Assembly (NCBI RefSeq): GCF_000346465.2
Contig: NC_034016.1
Coordinates: forward strand, 13,966,969-14,030,968
Length of the DNA stretch: 64,000 nt
Direction: 5' to 3'
Origin: Prunus persica
Taxonomy: Eukaryota > Streptophyta > Magnoliopsida > Rosales > Rosaceae
In this document: one piece after another, positions 9,985 through 20,159 of the stretch
Layout: the number at the start of each line of letters is the position of its first letter
How positions within the stretch are numbered: position 1 is the first letter of the stretch
The notes under the pieces: model-generated
The model's input: the letters and a program-made list of their open reading frames with translations, nothing else
Told to the model about the DNA's origin: nothing
The model's database searches: none
Made by a program: the position numbers and the translations under genes

Positions 9985-12900
9985 CTAAAATCCTAGCTTT
10001 CTAAGAGTCTCCTGCAGGTTTGCTTTCTTGACAGACAATTCTTTCTGGAGCAGCACCCCCTGGTGAATTGAAGCCTCTGCAATTTCCAAGGCTGGCCTGG
10101 AAGCTGCAACCATACTCTGCACAAGAAAGGTGGCTTTGGTTTTGGAACTTAGCCCAGCCCCAAGCTTGTTCTGCACCTCCCTACACTCTGCCAGTTGCTT
10201 TTGGAGTTCTTCAATCTGCTTCTCCAACTTATCCGTGGTAGCCTTGGCCTCCTTATATCCAGCCACCATCTGATCCAGTTCTGTTTTCTGCCTAGCAAAG
10301 TCAGCCAGATTGGCTTCATGTGTGGCCTTACAGAACTCAGAAGTTTTGAACGTAGGCCTAAGATCTTCATAGCGATCATGCAGATTAAGCACATCCCTGG
10401 CCAGGCTTAGGCCCATCTCAAGAATAGGCCTCGGAGCCATGTTCTGTCTATGCAGCAGATCCAGGTCCTTCATCAGCTGATCTAGAGCCCCTGTATCTTC
10501 ATCAAATTCCAGCTCAGTGGACTGCCAGATTTTTAACCTCTCCATGGCCTCCTGCACTGCTCTAGATTTTGCCTTGCTCGGAGGAGAGCTGAGTTTCTCC
10601 AGCCTCTCCAGTTGAGCATCCAGATCCATGGCTTCAAATTCTTCCAGCTCTGGATCAGCAAAAGAGGCCGTGGCAGATGATCCTGGAAAGGAATGAATAG
10701 GCATCTGCAGAGGAGGACATAAGTTAAAAACCAGACAGAAAGTAGAAAATAAAGGAGGCTCAAAGTTATAAAAACTTACAGCGACAATGGGAGGTTTTAG
10801 GGGCTGGATACCGCATCCAGAGCACCAGTAGCCTTAGGCACTTCCACATGGAAAGACTACAACTGTTAGAACAGACAGGACAGACAGAACAGTCAAGGAG
10901 GAAAATTACCACAACCACAGGAGCAGTTGCAGTCGTTCCCACCTCAGTCTCCGGAACCACAACAGGCAATTCTGCCTGGTCCACGGGGTCTGATGCAGAT
11001 GGCCCCACCTGATCCTCGGCCTCTGGAGCGGCAGTAGAGTGTTCTGCCTCAGCATCCTCAAAGAGAGCCAGTTCTGAGCTGGTCAGCTCAGCCTTTGGAC
11101 CCCCTTGTTGCTTCTGCGCCAAGGCAATGCTCTCTGCAATCACCTCAGCAGGAATCTCCTCCTGCAGAACGGGGGTCAGAACGAAAGAAACAGGGCAAGA
11201 AGGAAACTGATGCGAAAATCGTAGAAATAAAACCTACCTCTTCTTCCACCACTGCCGTTTTGTTCTGAGGCATTTCTTCCAGCTCTTCCAACTCTTTCTC
11301 CTGCTCCACCTCCTCAAAGGCTTCCCGCAGCTCTTCATCCGTCCCAGAGGTAGTGGTGGGGACTGCTCCCGTTTCTTCCACAGCGACATACTCCTCCTCA
11401 CTCTTCTTTTTAGGTTTTTTCAGCTTGGTAGGAGGAGGGGAAGGACTTCCAGCTGCACAGAACAAAAAGCAGTATTAGGGAAAAGAAGGCAAGACAGAAT
11501 AAACTTAAAGAAAAAGGGTTGGAACATCATGAGCTTACCCGAAATACCAGGCCGAATGATATTGTCCGAAGAAGGGACAGGCCCTTTCCTTTTTCTTCTG
11601 CCAGAAAGAGCAGCCTCGGCAGGTGTTTGTTCTGTCTGGACCTCATCTCCTTCATCTGCAGAGGGAAGCTCCAAGTCCCCGACAGCAATGACAGAAGAGA
11701 CTGCACCAAGGCATTAGACATTAGAAACCAATCCAGCTGGAAGGGACAGAATAGAACTCAAAGAAAAAACTTACCAATCACTTCTCCAGCATGAATAGAC
11801 TGCCCACCTACGCTGGTCAAAGAAGGATCTAAAGCAGGCAGAAAATATGTTAGAGATCGAGAACCAAGACAGAACAAAATCACAAGACAGAATTAGATGT
11901 CTACCTTCTACGATCTGCGCATTGATATCTTTGATGGTCTGGATCAGGTGCGCTCTGGCATCCCCATCCGCAAAAATGTGCCAGTTCTCCCAACCTTCAA
12001 AAAGCATTTTGAGAGCAGTGACAGAAGCTGGCAGACTTTGGAATCTGGCGTGCCACCAGGCATCAAAATCGGCGGAACTGCAGGAATTTGGTTCCCACGA
12101 GGGATAGAGGGCATCTGTGCTATTATTGATCTTATTTACTGCACACCGGGCATCTTTGTGCACCTCCAGATCGTCTGCATCCCTCCAAGAAGAGGCCCGA
12201 TTGCAACTCCGGTAGGATTTCAGCGGAATAAGCTGAGGACAGCCAAGCTGCCTTGCACAGAAGTTAGGATGATAAACTTCTGCCCCCAGATGATAGTTGG
12301 GAGGTTTGCCCCCACCATGAGGCAGATCTCTAGGCAGAGTAATGCTCAAAAACTTCCTCCTGAAGTCTGTTCTGGCAGCCTCATCTTCTGGCTCCTTCTC
12401 AAAAAGCCGGAACCCAGTCTGGAACCAGGGATAGGTCCTTCTGATCACCACTTGCCACTGAGCAGCCGACCTCTTGGTACAATGCCTGAAGAGCATCAAA
12501 TACTCCTCAAGAGAGCGCTTAGGCACTTCTGCCAACATCAGAGGGAGAGCCAGAACTTGGTCTTTAGGCAGAACTATGTCGGGGAACCTCAACTCAGGGA
12601 AATATACCTGCAGCCAGATCTGGATCATCCAGAATGCGCCAGGGGCAGACAGGTTCAGCGGATTTTCCAGAGTGGCGGAATGCAGATTCTTGAAAAGGTG
12701 GGCCAGAACTGTTGCTCCAAGCCCCACATCAGTGTGATTGTGAAGAGCTTCTGCCAGATGTCTATACTCAAGCAGAACTGCAGAGGACCGATTGGGGAGA
12801 ACGAATCGGTTCAGCCAATACAGAAGAAACAACATATGTTGCTGGTCCTTGTCCTTCTCAGCACTGAATTTCTTCAGATAGTTGGAGAAGGAGCAGTTCT

Positions 12901-13567
12901 GGTTGATCACAGCTGGGGGGATAACAAAGGGGGTGGCCACTTTCTCTTGATTCCTCCGCCTGTGATAATCTCCAACAGCATCAACAGGTCTGCCATGGGG
13001 CCTAAACCCAAAAATCTGAGCCATATCCAGCAGAGTTGGAGCCATGGGACCCACACGGAAATCAAATGTGTTGCTGGCAGAATTCCAGAAACACAGGGCA
13101 GCAGCAAGCAGGTTCTCATCTCTGTTAATCGACTGCTTGGACAGAAGAATGGCGTCATAAATCCCAGCTCTCCTCCAGTGACCCCCATATCTCGGGAGAA
13201 GTCTGTCAATCCAGTCTACCCATTTGACGGAACTGTTCCTCACTTCGCTGGACGGGAAAGATCAACTCAGATTCTTGCTAACCCAAGAATGATGGGCCAG
13301 GGCAGAAGAGCTCCCAAAACACAAAGGAGCCTCCGCATCCTTTTTTAGCAATTCTGCCATCTCAGCTGGAACAGGACCAAACCAATGAGGCCCTAACACT
13401 AGGGTGTTCTCGAACAGATGAAGGACATTCTCGTCCAGATTCTTTTGAGCAAAAGGGTGAAGCTTGCTCCTGACCTCTATCGCGTGGGCATCAATCCCGC
13501 TCCCAGTGATGTAATCGGGAGGAATTGAAGCAGAGGAGGATTGAGCACGGGACCCTGGAGAAGACAT
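9985..13567 (-). CDS. Antisense plant-mobile-domain/coiled-coil protein, seven exons
   Basis: Spliced gene on the strand opposite gag-pol. My exons: 13567-11905, 11828-11775, 11700-11539, 11452-11238, 11161-10910, 10856-10812 and 10704-9985. All six introns are short GT-AG introns of 53-107 bp, and phases fit throughout (1,037 codons). Exon 1 holds the plant mobile domain (PMD, related to Arabidopsis MAIN), for example WVDWIDRLLPRYG and WMIQIWLQVYFPEL (roughly residues 55-500). The middle exons are acidic, proline- and glutamate-rich linkers. The last exon is a coiled coil with leucine/glutamine heptads. One in-frame TGA (13264-13262) interrupts exon 1 after codon 101; an intron there would be only 35 bp, so I read it as a nonsense change. 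Antisense aORFs are known in Tat elements (e.g. Grande); function unknown. Its promoter should lie in 13568-13907. Confidence 0.8.
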
Positions 13568-13896
13568 TTCTGATTCGAAGGCAGAAACAGAAGAAGAAAA
13601 GGTTTGAAGGAAAATATGGAGATCTCGAAAGAAGCTCGCAGGAATGAGAGTTGGAAGGTTTAGGGTTTTTCAGAGGCTATGAATTTGAATTTCTTTTAAA
13701 GAAAAGCTCGAGAACGTGGGAAGAGGAAGATGGGACGACACCTGATGATTATTAGCTAGTAACTAGCCGTTTTCCCACGAACTCTAGTTCGTAGCAAGCA
13801 GACGTGGCAGACGTGGGCGAAAAGACGGAAGAAACTGGCGCGCGAATTAATTGGCAAAACATTAAGTCTAAAACCGTCCAAAAACGATTCAGACTT

Positions 13897-13907
13897 AATG
13901 GGGGCAT
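13897..13907 (+). other. Polypurine tract
   Basis: TTAATGGGGGCAT directly precedes the 3' LTR. A G-run of this form just upstream of the LTR is the usual plus-strand primer site in Tat elements. Confidence 0.8.
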
Positions 13908-15461
13908 TGTTTGGACCCAAATTCGGCACACCCAAAACCAAGAGACAAGCCCATGATAAAATTGCCTGCCCAGCCCAAAGACTTGAGAAAAATAAAAATA
14001 GGATCCATACAGATTGGGCTTCACGCCAAGAATGTTGAAAACGAAGCTTCAGCCCAAAGAAAGGCTCAAAGAGGAAACTGACAAGATGGGCTTCAAAAGA
14101 TCAGCCCAGGAATTATTGATTAGGTTCAGACCCAAGGGGATCAAAGACACGCCCACGTGATTGTCTCAATATTGAAGAATCGGCAATTCCAACTAAGTTT
14201 AAAATATGAAGGGAACATTTCTGAAACACTGCCGACAGAAGATCAAAAACCCATCTGTGTTCGAGATTTTGATTCAAATCAGTATACCATCTTCCAAGGA
14301 ATTCACAGACCACGCTTCCTGAGCTAAAAAGCAGAAAATAGGGAACTGTTCAAAGAAATACAAGAGAGAAGAACCAAACCGTCATAAAAAGCCCACACAG
14401 ACAAATGGCATCGGTTGAATTAGAGAAGTGCCACCCAGAAAACCAGGGAAGAGACTGCTTTAGGAGGTGACTACTTAGAGTTTGTCTGCCATGACTGATA
14501 AAGATCTTGTTTACTTTGCGTTGTAAGAGATCTTTTATGCCGCCCATTATTTTAAAACCACCTCCCCAAAAAAACAGGTCTCTTATAAAAGACGAAGGCA
14601 GGCAAGGAAGCAGAGACATCAATACAACAACATCAAAAACATACACTCAAACTCATCAAACAAATGAGAAGACAGCTTTAGATCAGAATTCCAAAGTTCA
14701 GACTTAGAAAATAAGTCTTCTGAAAACGAGATCCCCCTCGTTACAAATTTGGTTCAGCAAAAGCCAAGACAAACACAGTTTGAGTTTTCACAAAATATGA
14801 AAACCTCAACAAATTTTACAGCATAGTTCCAGCCTGCTAAATTCTCGAGAATAGCCACTTCTGTCCCTTCAAACTAAAGAAGTCGCAGTTCTGCCCGCTC
14901 AGAAAGTCTCCCAAGGCTTGAAGTAGATTGAAGCTCTGCCAAAATCAAACTTTGGTATCGATTTATAGCTGAAGCCAAGAAGCTAAAGTTGTGGACAGTA
15001 CAGTCCAGCATAGACGTGCCCAGTCCAGCCTGGATCAAAAGTTTCTACCCAGGCAGAAATGGGATTTCAGCCATCCTGTTTGCCCTTCTAGAGTTGATTT
15101 CTCCCTGTTTAATTTTGTAAAAGGCAGTTCTGCCTGAAACAGTGCTTTATTATTATCTATTCTGGCCAGAACAACCATTTTGATACTGAGATAAATTGTG
15201 AAAGTCCTCACCAGTCTGAGGCAAGAAAAGAACTTACTTGGGAGATATTCCTCACCCAAATTCACAATCGTTTGTTTTAGAAGTCAGTAACTTGAGGCGC
15301 AAGTTATCCACTCTAAAAATAAGTCTGCTAGAATTTGCATTGCTAGCAGTGGCACGCTCGCACACCAAAGAAAGCTGACTTGTCGACCAACAAGTGGTCT
15401 CCAAGCCAGTGGGGAACTTCACCCTTCCACATAAGGAGTTAACCGCGAAAACGGGTGAACA
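13908..15461 (+). repeat. 3' LTR
   Basis: Same length (1,554 bp) and nearly identical to the 5' LTR. About seven substitutions are visible by eye, for example A-for-G at about 14878 and T-for-G in GATCCATAC near 14008. Followed directly by the second ATTGG. Confidence 0.95.
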
Positions 15462-15466
15462 ATTGG
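15462..15466. repeat. Right target-site duplication ATTGG
   Basis: Perfect copy of 922-926, immediately outside the 3' LTR. The next bases, CAG, complete what reads as a splice acceptor for the TNL exon. Confidence 0.95.
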
Positions 15467-15985
15467 CAGGTCTGAATCTGTACTTATTGATAGCATCGTT
15501 AAAGACATTTCACTACGAGTATTGAATGATACGGGCAAGACTTTTATGTAGCAGATCACCCGGTTGGAATTAAGTCCCGTGTAGGACAAGTAAACTATCT
15601 TTTACGTCTTGGGGTAGAAGATATTCGTATGGTAGGGATATGGGGAATTGATGGAATAGGTGAGACAACAATTGCTAGAGCTGTTACAATTCAATTGCGC
15701 ATGTGTTTGAAGGTTGTTGTTTCTTGGAAAATGTGAGAGAGGAATCAATGCAACATGGAGGCCTGGTTAAACTGCAAAACATTATTTTGTCTAAAATTCC
15801 AGGAGGGAAAGAATTGGAGGTGGCCACTGTTCATGAAGGAATCAATGTGATAAAGAAAAGGTTAAGCAAGAAGAGTTGTTGATGATGTGAACCAAGTAGA
15901 CCAACTAAAGAAATTAGTTGGAAGGTGTGACTGGTTTGGTTTCGGCAGTAGAATTATCATAACGACAAGAGATACCTGCAGAACA
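15467..15985 (+). pseudogene. TNL resistance-gene NB-ARC exon, broken
   Basis: Three-frame reading gives, in order, a linker before the NB domain (SIVKDISLRVLNDTG), the P-loop region MVGIWGIDGIGETT, an RNBS-A-like stretch FLENVREES, kinase-2 VVDDVNQVDQL and RNBS-B FGSRIIITTRDT. These are the NB-ARC motifs of TIR-type resistance proteins, which bind ATP/ADP as immune switches. It is dead: frameshifts near 15550, 15705 and 15876, a TAG at about 15548, and the Walker-A lysine is Glu (GAG). The sequence stops resembling NB-ARC just after RNBS-B; no GLPL, MHD or LRR region follows. The preceding intron is cut by the retrotransposon five bases before the CAG acceptor. Confidence 0.88.
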
Positions 15986-17010
15986 CTCAGCCTCCAAACA
16001 CATTACAAGCAAAACATCATCACAAAATTTGCAGAAAATGAAATAAATATGCGCTTGCTTTAGGTTTAACACTGGCTTATAATCACAAGTGTGATTTTAT
16101 ATACATGTCGTCGGGACTAGGTTCCAAAAAAGAGTTTATGTAAAAGCAGTTTATATACATGTGATGGGGGTAGAGATTGGTTTCAATGTAATAATATGGT
16201 GTAGGGTCATATATCATGTGTCATTTTAGTTGAAAATTATAAGTTAGGAAATATGCTGCTGGGGGTTCGTGCCCTGGCTATAATTATTATTCTTCAAAAT
16301 TATTATCAAATATAGTATATTTCTCAAATGGGTTAATGGCAATAGAAATTTTGAAAATGTTGGGAAATCCCTCCTTAATGGATGAGGCTCAGTGTTGGTA
16401 GTATGTCAATTCGATAATAAATTTAATTAGGAAAAGTTTATTGCAGGTTGTAAGCTAGCAAGTTAAGTTTTTATTATTCTAGGAATGTTTTAATTTCAGC
16501 CAGCTCATATGAGTAATGTTTTAATTCCAGCCAGCTCTCCATTACCTATTGTATGTAAAATCAAGAGAGTAAGTAGCTTAGCTATTGTGTTGTATTAATT
16601 GTATCCCATTATTTTACACAGTGGAAGAGCCTTGCAGTTGTTGTGCATGGATGTAGGCATAACCGAACCACATTAAAGTTGTGTCTCTCTCCATTATATA
16701 CTTATTGCTCCCGGTAATGCTGTTGAACTTACAAAATTTTACTACTTCTGGTTTTTGCAGTTTCTCAGCTGCAATTCACATGAATGAAGTGTGCATAAAT
16801 TGAATTCACCACTTTACATTGATTGATTTCTTTAAATACAAAGTTACTTACATTATACATAATACACTTCACTAAACAAACAAGTTAACAACACAAGCAA
16901 AAATAAATAAATTAGCAAGGTTTACAAGGAATAGTTTTTATTTTATAGGGTATATAGGATTAATTGAATCATTAAAAATAAATAAAATGAAAGTTTATGT
17001 TTGATCAAAT
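15986..17010. other. Gene-free, contains a third copy of a local repeat
   Basis: No gene seen. The part at about 16150-16330 (AAGTTAGGAAATATGCTGCT and surroundings) resembles 19310-19465 and 21150-21245, so it belongs to the duplicated sequence around the CYP74C gene. The part next to 17010 is the 3' flank of CYP74C; its poly(A) site would lie here. Confidence 0.6.
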
Positions 17011-18459
17011 TCATGAGGCTTTGGTCAATGATTTGAACGTCACGGATGAACCCAACAACACCGTGCCGGCATCGACGGTAAAAGTGTCATATCGAAGGAA
17101 AAACTCCACCAATATTAACCTGGAAATGAGCACCACCAAATCCTTTCCCGGGCACTGCTTATTCTCAGCCGTCGGATGATCATCCATCTGACGACCGTTG
17201 GACCAGTAAAGGTACTTCAGCAATTTCTCTCCCTCCCCCGCAAACCTATGGGCCACAAACTCCTCTGGGTTCTCAAAAACCTTGGGGTCCTTCCCAACAA
17301 AATTCTGATTTCCAAAGATCATCTCACCTTTCTTGATCTCAAATGTGGCATCGTGGCTTTGGATCACGATATCCTCCTTGGCCTTCCCGTACTGGTACGG
17401 TACAGGAGGCTCGATCCTCAAGGCTTCATAGACCACTGATTTAGTCAAAGTCATCTTCTCCAGCGCTGCAAAAGTGACTTTACCTTCGCTTTCTTTAAGA
17501 ACGGCTCTGATTTCATTACGGAGCTCGCGGTGAAGCTCCTCTCCTCCTGACGCAACCCACTTGATCAAAGCAGGAAACAAAAGCTTCATGCCACCAAATG
17601 CGTTGAAGCCAGCCACGAACAGCAGATTGTGACAAGCTTCCTCACGTGAAAGTCCGAATTTACCCTCGGCCAAGTCCAAAGCCGAAGCGGCGGACTCGTA
17701 AAAGGCATCGTACAGCTTCTTGTAAGGGGATTTGACGAGAAAGGCAGGGTAGGAGAACGTGTGCAGCAAGAAATCTTCAGCAAGCGCTAGAAACTTTGGC
17801 AACCCAAACGTAATCTGAGGGGCAAGCTGTGGAAAGAGCCAAAGAGTGACCAGGCTGGGCCCTTTGGAGCCGAGCTTTGTGTTTGACGGGCTCTGACCAC
17901 AAAACAGCTCAAAAGCGAAATTGAATGACATGTCGTCGCTCAGTGTGTTGAAGTATGCCTTGCCATCTTTGGAGAGTTGGGCTTCCAAGTTGAGAAACAT
18001 GTCAGAGGTGGAGCTCTGGAAGAGGGGTATAAATTTGGTGTGCTGAGAAGCGAGTAGGGCTGCGAAGTAGCTCTTGAGAGTGGCGTGGTTGGGCTCCGAA
18101 GGGTCAAGATAAGCGCAGACGCGGTAGCCGCCGGTGTAGGCGGTGGAGGGCATGTAAGTGCCGTCCAAAACGTCGCGTCTCAAGACTTTGGTGGTGTCAA
18201 AGATGATTGGGAAGCTCTCGGCGTCGAGCAGAGCGATGACTTTAGGGTTCGAAGGGATGAGGATGCCGGGAGGCATGTTTGTGCGGAAGACTGTGGACTG
18301 GTATTTTTCTATTCTGGTTTTGAAGAAATCGTATCGGCCTTGGGTGTAGAAGTAGTCATAGCGATCTTTAATGTGTCCAAAAAATGGCCAGCCATAGTCT
18401 CCAGGGATTGGCTTCAATGGAAGGTTGTTTGGTGAAGAAGAAGAAGAAGAAGAAGACAT
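17011..18459 (-). CDS. CYP74C: CYP74C-type fatty-acid hydroperoxide-metabolising P450 (hydroperoxide lyase-like)
   Basis: 482-residue intronless protein, usual length for CYP74C. CYP74 enzymes rearrange lipoxygenase-made fatty-acid hydroperoxides without O2 or a reductase. Visible signs: PIPGDYGWPFFGHIKDR near the N terminus, the I-helix motif GFNAFGG (284-290) instead of the P450 oxygen-binding Thr, EALR of the K-helix (345-348), and the haem loop NKQCPGKD with Cys436. The N terminus is a short Ser run with no plastid transit peptide, which fits CYP74C (9/13-hydroperoxide lyase or AOS-like) better than plastid CYP74A or CYP74B. GFNAFGG favours lyase, but activity cannot be settled by eye. 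The reading frame is intact and the ATG sits after an in-frame Ser-rich start typical of the group. Confidence 0.92.
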   Translation of the reverse strand: MSSSSSSSSPNNLPLKPIPGDYGWPFFGHIKDRYDYFYTQGRYDFFKTRIEKYQSTVFRTNMPPGILIPSNPKVIALLDAESFPIIFDTTKVLRRDVLDGTYMPSTAYTGGYRVCAYLDPSEPNHATLKSYFAALLASQHTKFIPLFQSSTSDMFLNLEAQLSKDGKAYFNTLSDDMSFNFAFELFCGQSPSNTKLGSKGPSLVTLWLFPQLAPQITFGLPKFLALAEDFLLHTFSYPAFLVKSPYKKLYDAFYESAASALDLAEGKFGLSREEACHNLLFVAGFNAFGGMKLLFPALIKWVASGGEELHRELRNEIRAVLKESEGKVTFAALEKMTLTKSVVYEALRIEPPVPYQYGKAKEDIVIQSHDATFEIKKGEMIFGNQNFVGKDPKVFENPEEFVAHRFAGEGEKLLKYLYWSNGRQMDDHPTAENKQCPGKDLVVLISRLILVEFFLRYDTFTVDAGTVLLGSSVTFKSLTKAS

Positions 18460-18607
18460 GGTTTGATAATTGTGCTTTGGGACGGGGAAGAGGTGGGATT
18501 TTTGGAGGCAATGTGGGATGAGTTGTACGTGGCTTTGGGGTGCAGATGGAGAAAGTTAGGTTTAATAATTTTGTAGCTTATGGTCATATCGAAAATGTGG
18601 TTCCCTC

Positions 18608-18617
18608 ATATATATAG
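18608..18617 (-). promoter_or_regulatory. TATA box of the CYP74C gene
   Basis: TATATATAGA-type run about 150 bases upstream of the CYP74C ATG (on the minus strand it reads TCTATATATATGAGG). Position and sequence fit a TATA box; nothing else supports it. Confidence 0.5.
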
Positions 18618-18649
18618 ACATAGGGTGGTACCCTGTTGTAGCGGCTAGG

Positions 18650-19480
18650 GGTAGAAAAGTATTTTTAAACAAATATTCTATAAAAGTTGCTACATGTGTT
18701 TTTACTTTTCAGCCTGGGTCCAATTGGGGTCTTTGTATCCCAGTTCCTCTTTGAACCAAGAAGGATGAGATTTGCAGCAGAGGGAAAATTAAACTAACGT
18801 GGAGTAATGAAATTGAAGAAGAAAATAGTAGAATAGTATTTTGTGCCCTTCGATCATCTAATTCATGTAGTAAAATATAATATGGTTTGGACCAGAAATC
18901 CAATCAGAATTAGAGAAGGGTATTTTGTCCCATCTTCTAATGACATCAAAACGCATATGGAACATGTGTTTAGTTTCTTATACAAACCTTGTATGGCTGC
19001 CGGGACACCAATGACTTTGTCTTTATTACAACACTTTCTTGCCTGAAGTTTTTTTTGAAGTTTTTTGTTTTTGTTTTTATACAAGTGATATTAGAGGAGG
19101 CGGAATTCAAACACAGGACCTCGATACAAAGATAACTGCTTTTAACAACTGGAGCTATAAATCTCTTGCTTATTCATTAATTAATTTTAAATAAAAATAA
19201 TATCGATATAATAATTTGGTTGTACATAATTTGCACACAAAAGTTTTGTACACAGTCAATAAGGTTGGTTTGTTTTAATGTAAAAGAACTTTTCTTTTGT
19301 AAGCTAACATGTGATAGGGTAGAGTCTGTAATGTAATATATACAGTAGGGTCATATGCCCTGTGCCATTGAAGTTGAAATTAAAAGTTAGGAAATATGCT
19401 GCTGGGTTTCATGTCCTTGCTATAACAAAATTTATGTAAAATTATTATCAAATATAGTATTCATCATATAGGTTAAAATT
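18650..19480. repeat. Local duplication upstream of CYP74C, copy 1
   Basis: The stretch from ATTCTATAAAAGTTGCTACA through CAGCCTGGGTCCAATTGGGG, TTGTCCCATCTTCTAATGAC and TTAGGAAATATGCTGCTGGG recurs in the same order at 20160-21240. Copies are clearly alignable by eye with many small changes. No CYP74 coding sequence remains between them. Confidence 0.85.
19078..19172 (-). mobile_element. tRNA-derived SINE-like copy inside duplication copy 1
   Basis: On the minus strand this reads like a tRNA: GCTCCAGTTGTTAAAAGCAG (box A region), then GGTCCTGTGTTTGAATTCCGC (box B region). It also occurs in the second duplicate at about 20563-20655, so it was present before the local duplication. Degenerate; family not identified. 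Confidence 0.5.
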
Positions 19481-19610
19481 GCAAAACCCACTAGTATAGT
19501 AGTTTAGAGTAATTGCTCCTTCAGAATAGGTCCTGGGTTCGAGTCCTAGCATCCGTGTAGTGTATGTGAGTTTAGTATGCTATTACCCCTCTCAATAGGA
19601 AATATATTTT
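19480..19610 (+). mobile_element. SINE copy, family A (plus strand)
   Basis: Contains a good RNA polymerase III box B (GGGTTCGAGTCCTAG) about 40 bases after a box A-like stretch (TAGTTTAGAGTAATTG), then GTGTAGTGTATGTGAGTTTA and an A/T-rich tail. The same sequence order occurs on the minus strand at about 43120-42990. Two dispersed copies with tRNA-like promoters fit a SINE. Confidence 0.7.
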
Positions 19611-19712
19611 TAAAAAAATTTGGTTAAATACGATATCAATTTTGAAAAGTGCAAAAGTGGTGCCACTGCACAGGGTTCTCGATTTTTAAAGGCCCCGAAA
19701 TTTTTTTATGTG

Positions 19713-19715
<3 letters not shown>

Positions 19716-19755
<40 letters not shown>
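19716..19755. repeat. (AT)n microsatellite
   Basis: About 20 uninterrupted AT units. Simple repeat in intergenic DNA. Confidence 0.97.
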
Positions 19756-19756
<1 letters not shown>

Positions 19757-20159
19757 TTGAGCGTGCATGACAATAACACAAGCGACTATTTGGTTGAGTT
19801 GGAAATCAACGCCTTGGTTTTAGTAGGCAAGTCGAGTTTGAGTCAGTATTGTATCATTTAGTATTGTATTTACATTTCTTCTCTTTTTGTTAACAAGAAA
19901 AAAAAACGAAAAACATGTTTAAAAAAAAAACAAAAATAAGGAAACACGCCAAAGAAGAGGAAAGCAATATATACAAGATTTTTCCAATCAATCAAAAAAA
20001 AAAATTAGTGTATGTTTTCACCCACTCAAAACAAAAACAAAAAAGTTAGTCCTCTTCTTCCTCTTCCTTTTTCTCAAATTGAAACATTAAAATTTTTGTA
20101 AATTTGATTTGTGATTGCCATTGCATGCTAATCGATGACGAATTTTATACATGGTAAAA

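Larger units (their letters stand above)
927..15461 (+). mobile_element. Complete Ty3/Gypsy (Tat-type) LTR retrotransposon with antisense gene
   Basis: A 14,535-bp element bounded by two 1,554-bp LTRs (927-2480 and 13908-15461), both starting TGTTTGG and ending GAACA, and flanked by the perfect duplication ATTGG. Inside, in order, are a primer-binding site, gag-protease, pol (reverse transcriptase, RNase H, second archaeal-type RNase H, integrase), an antisense spliced gene and a G-rich polypurine tract. The integrase follows RT/RNase H, which defines Gypsy; the second RNase H is the recognised hallmark of the Tat lineage. By eye the LTRs differ at about seven positions (six transitions, one transversion), so the insertion is young. 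One in-frame stop in pol (6361) and one in the antisense gene (13262) suggest this copy may not be fully autonomous. Confidence 0.95.

Noticed and set aside
11897..13348. A 483-codon plus-strand open frame opposite the PMD exon
   Set aside because: It is the mirror of the antisense PMD exon, has no recognisable domain, and the minus-strand frame explains the conservation and splice sites better.
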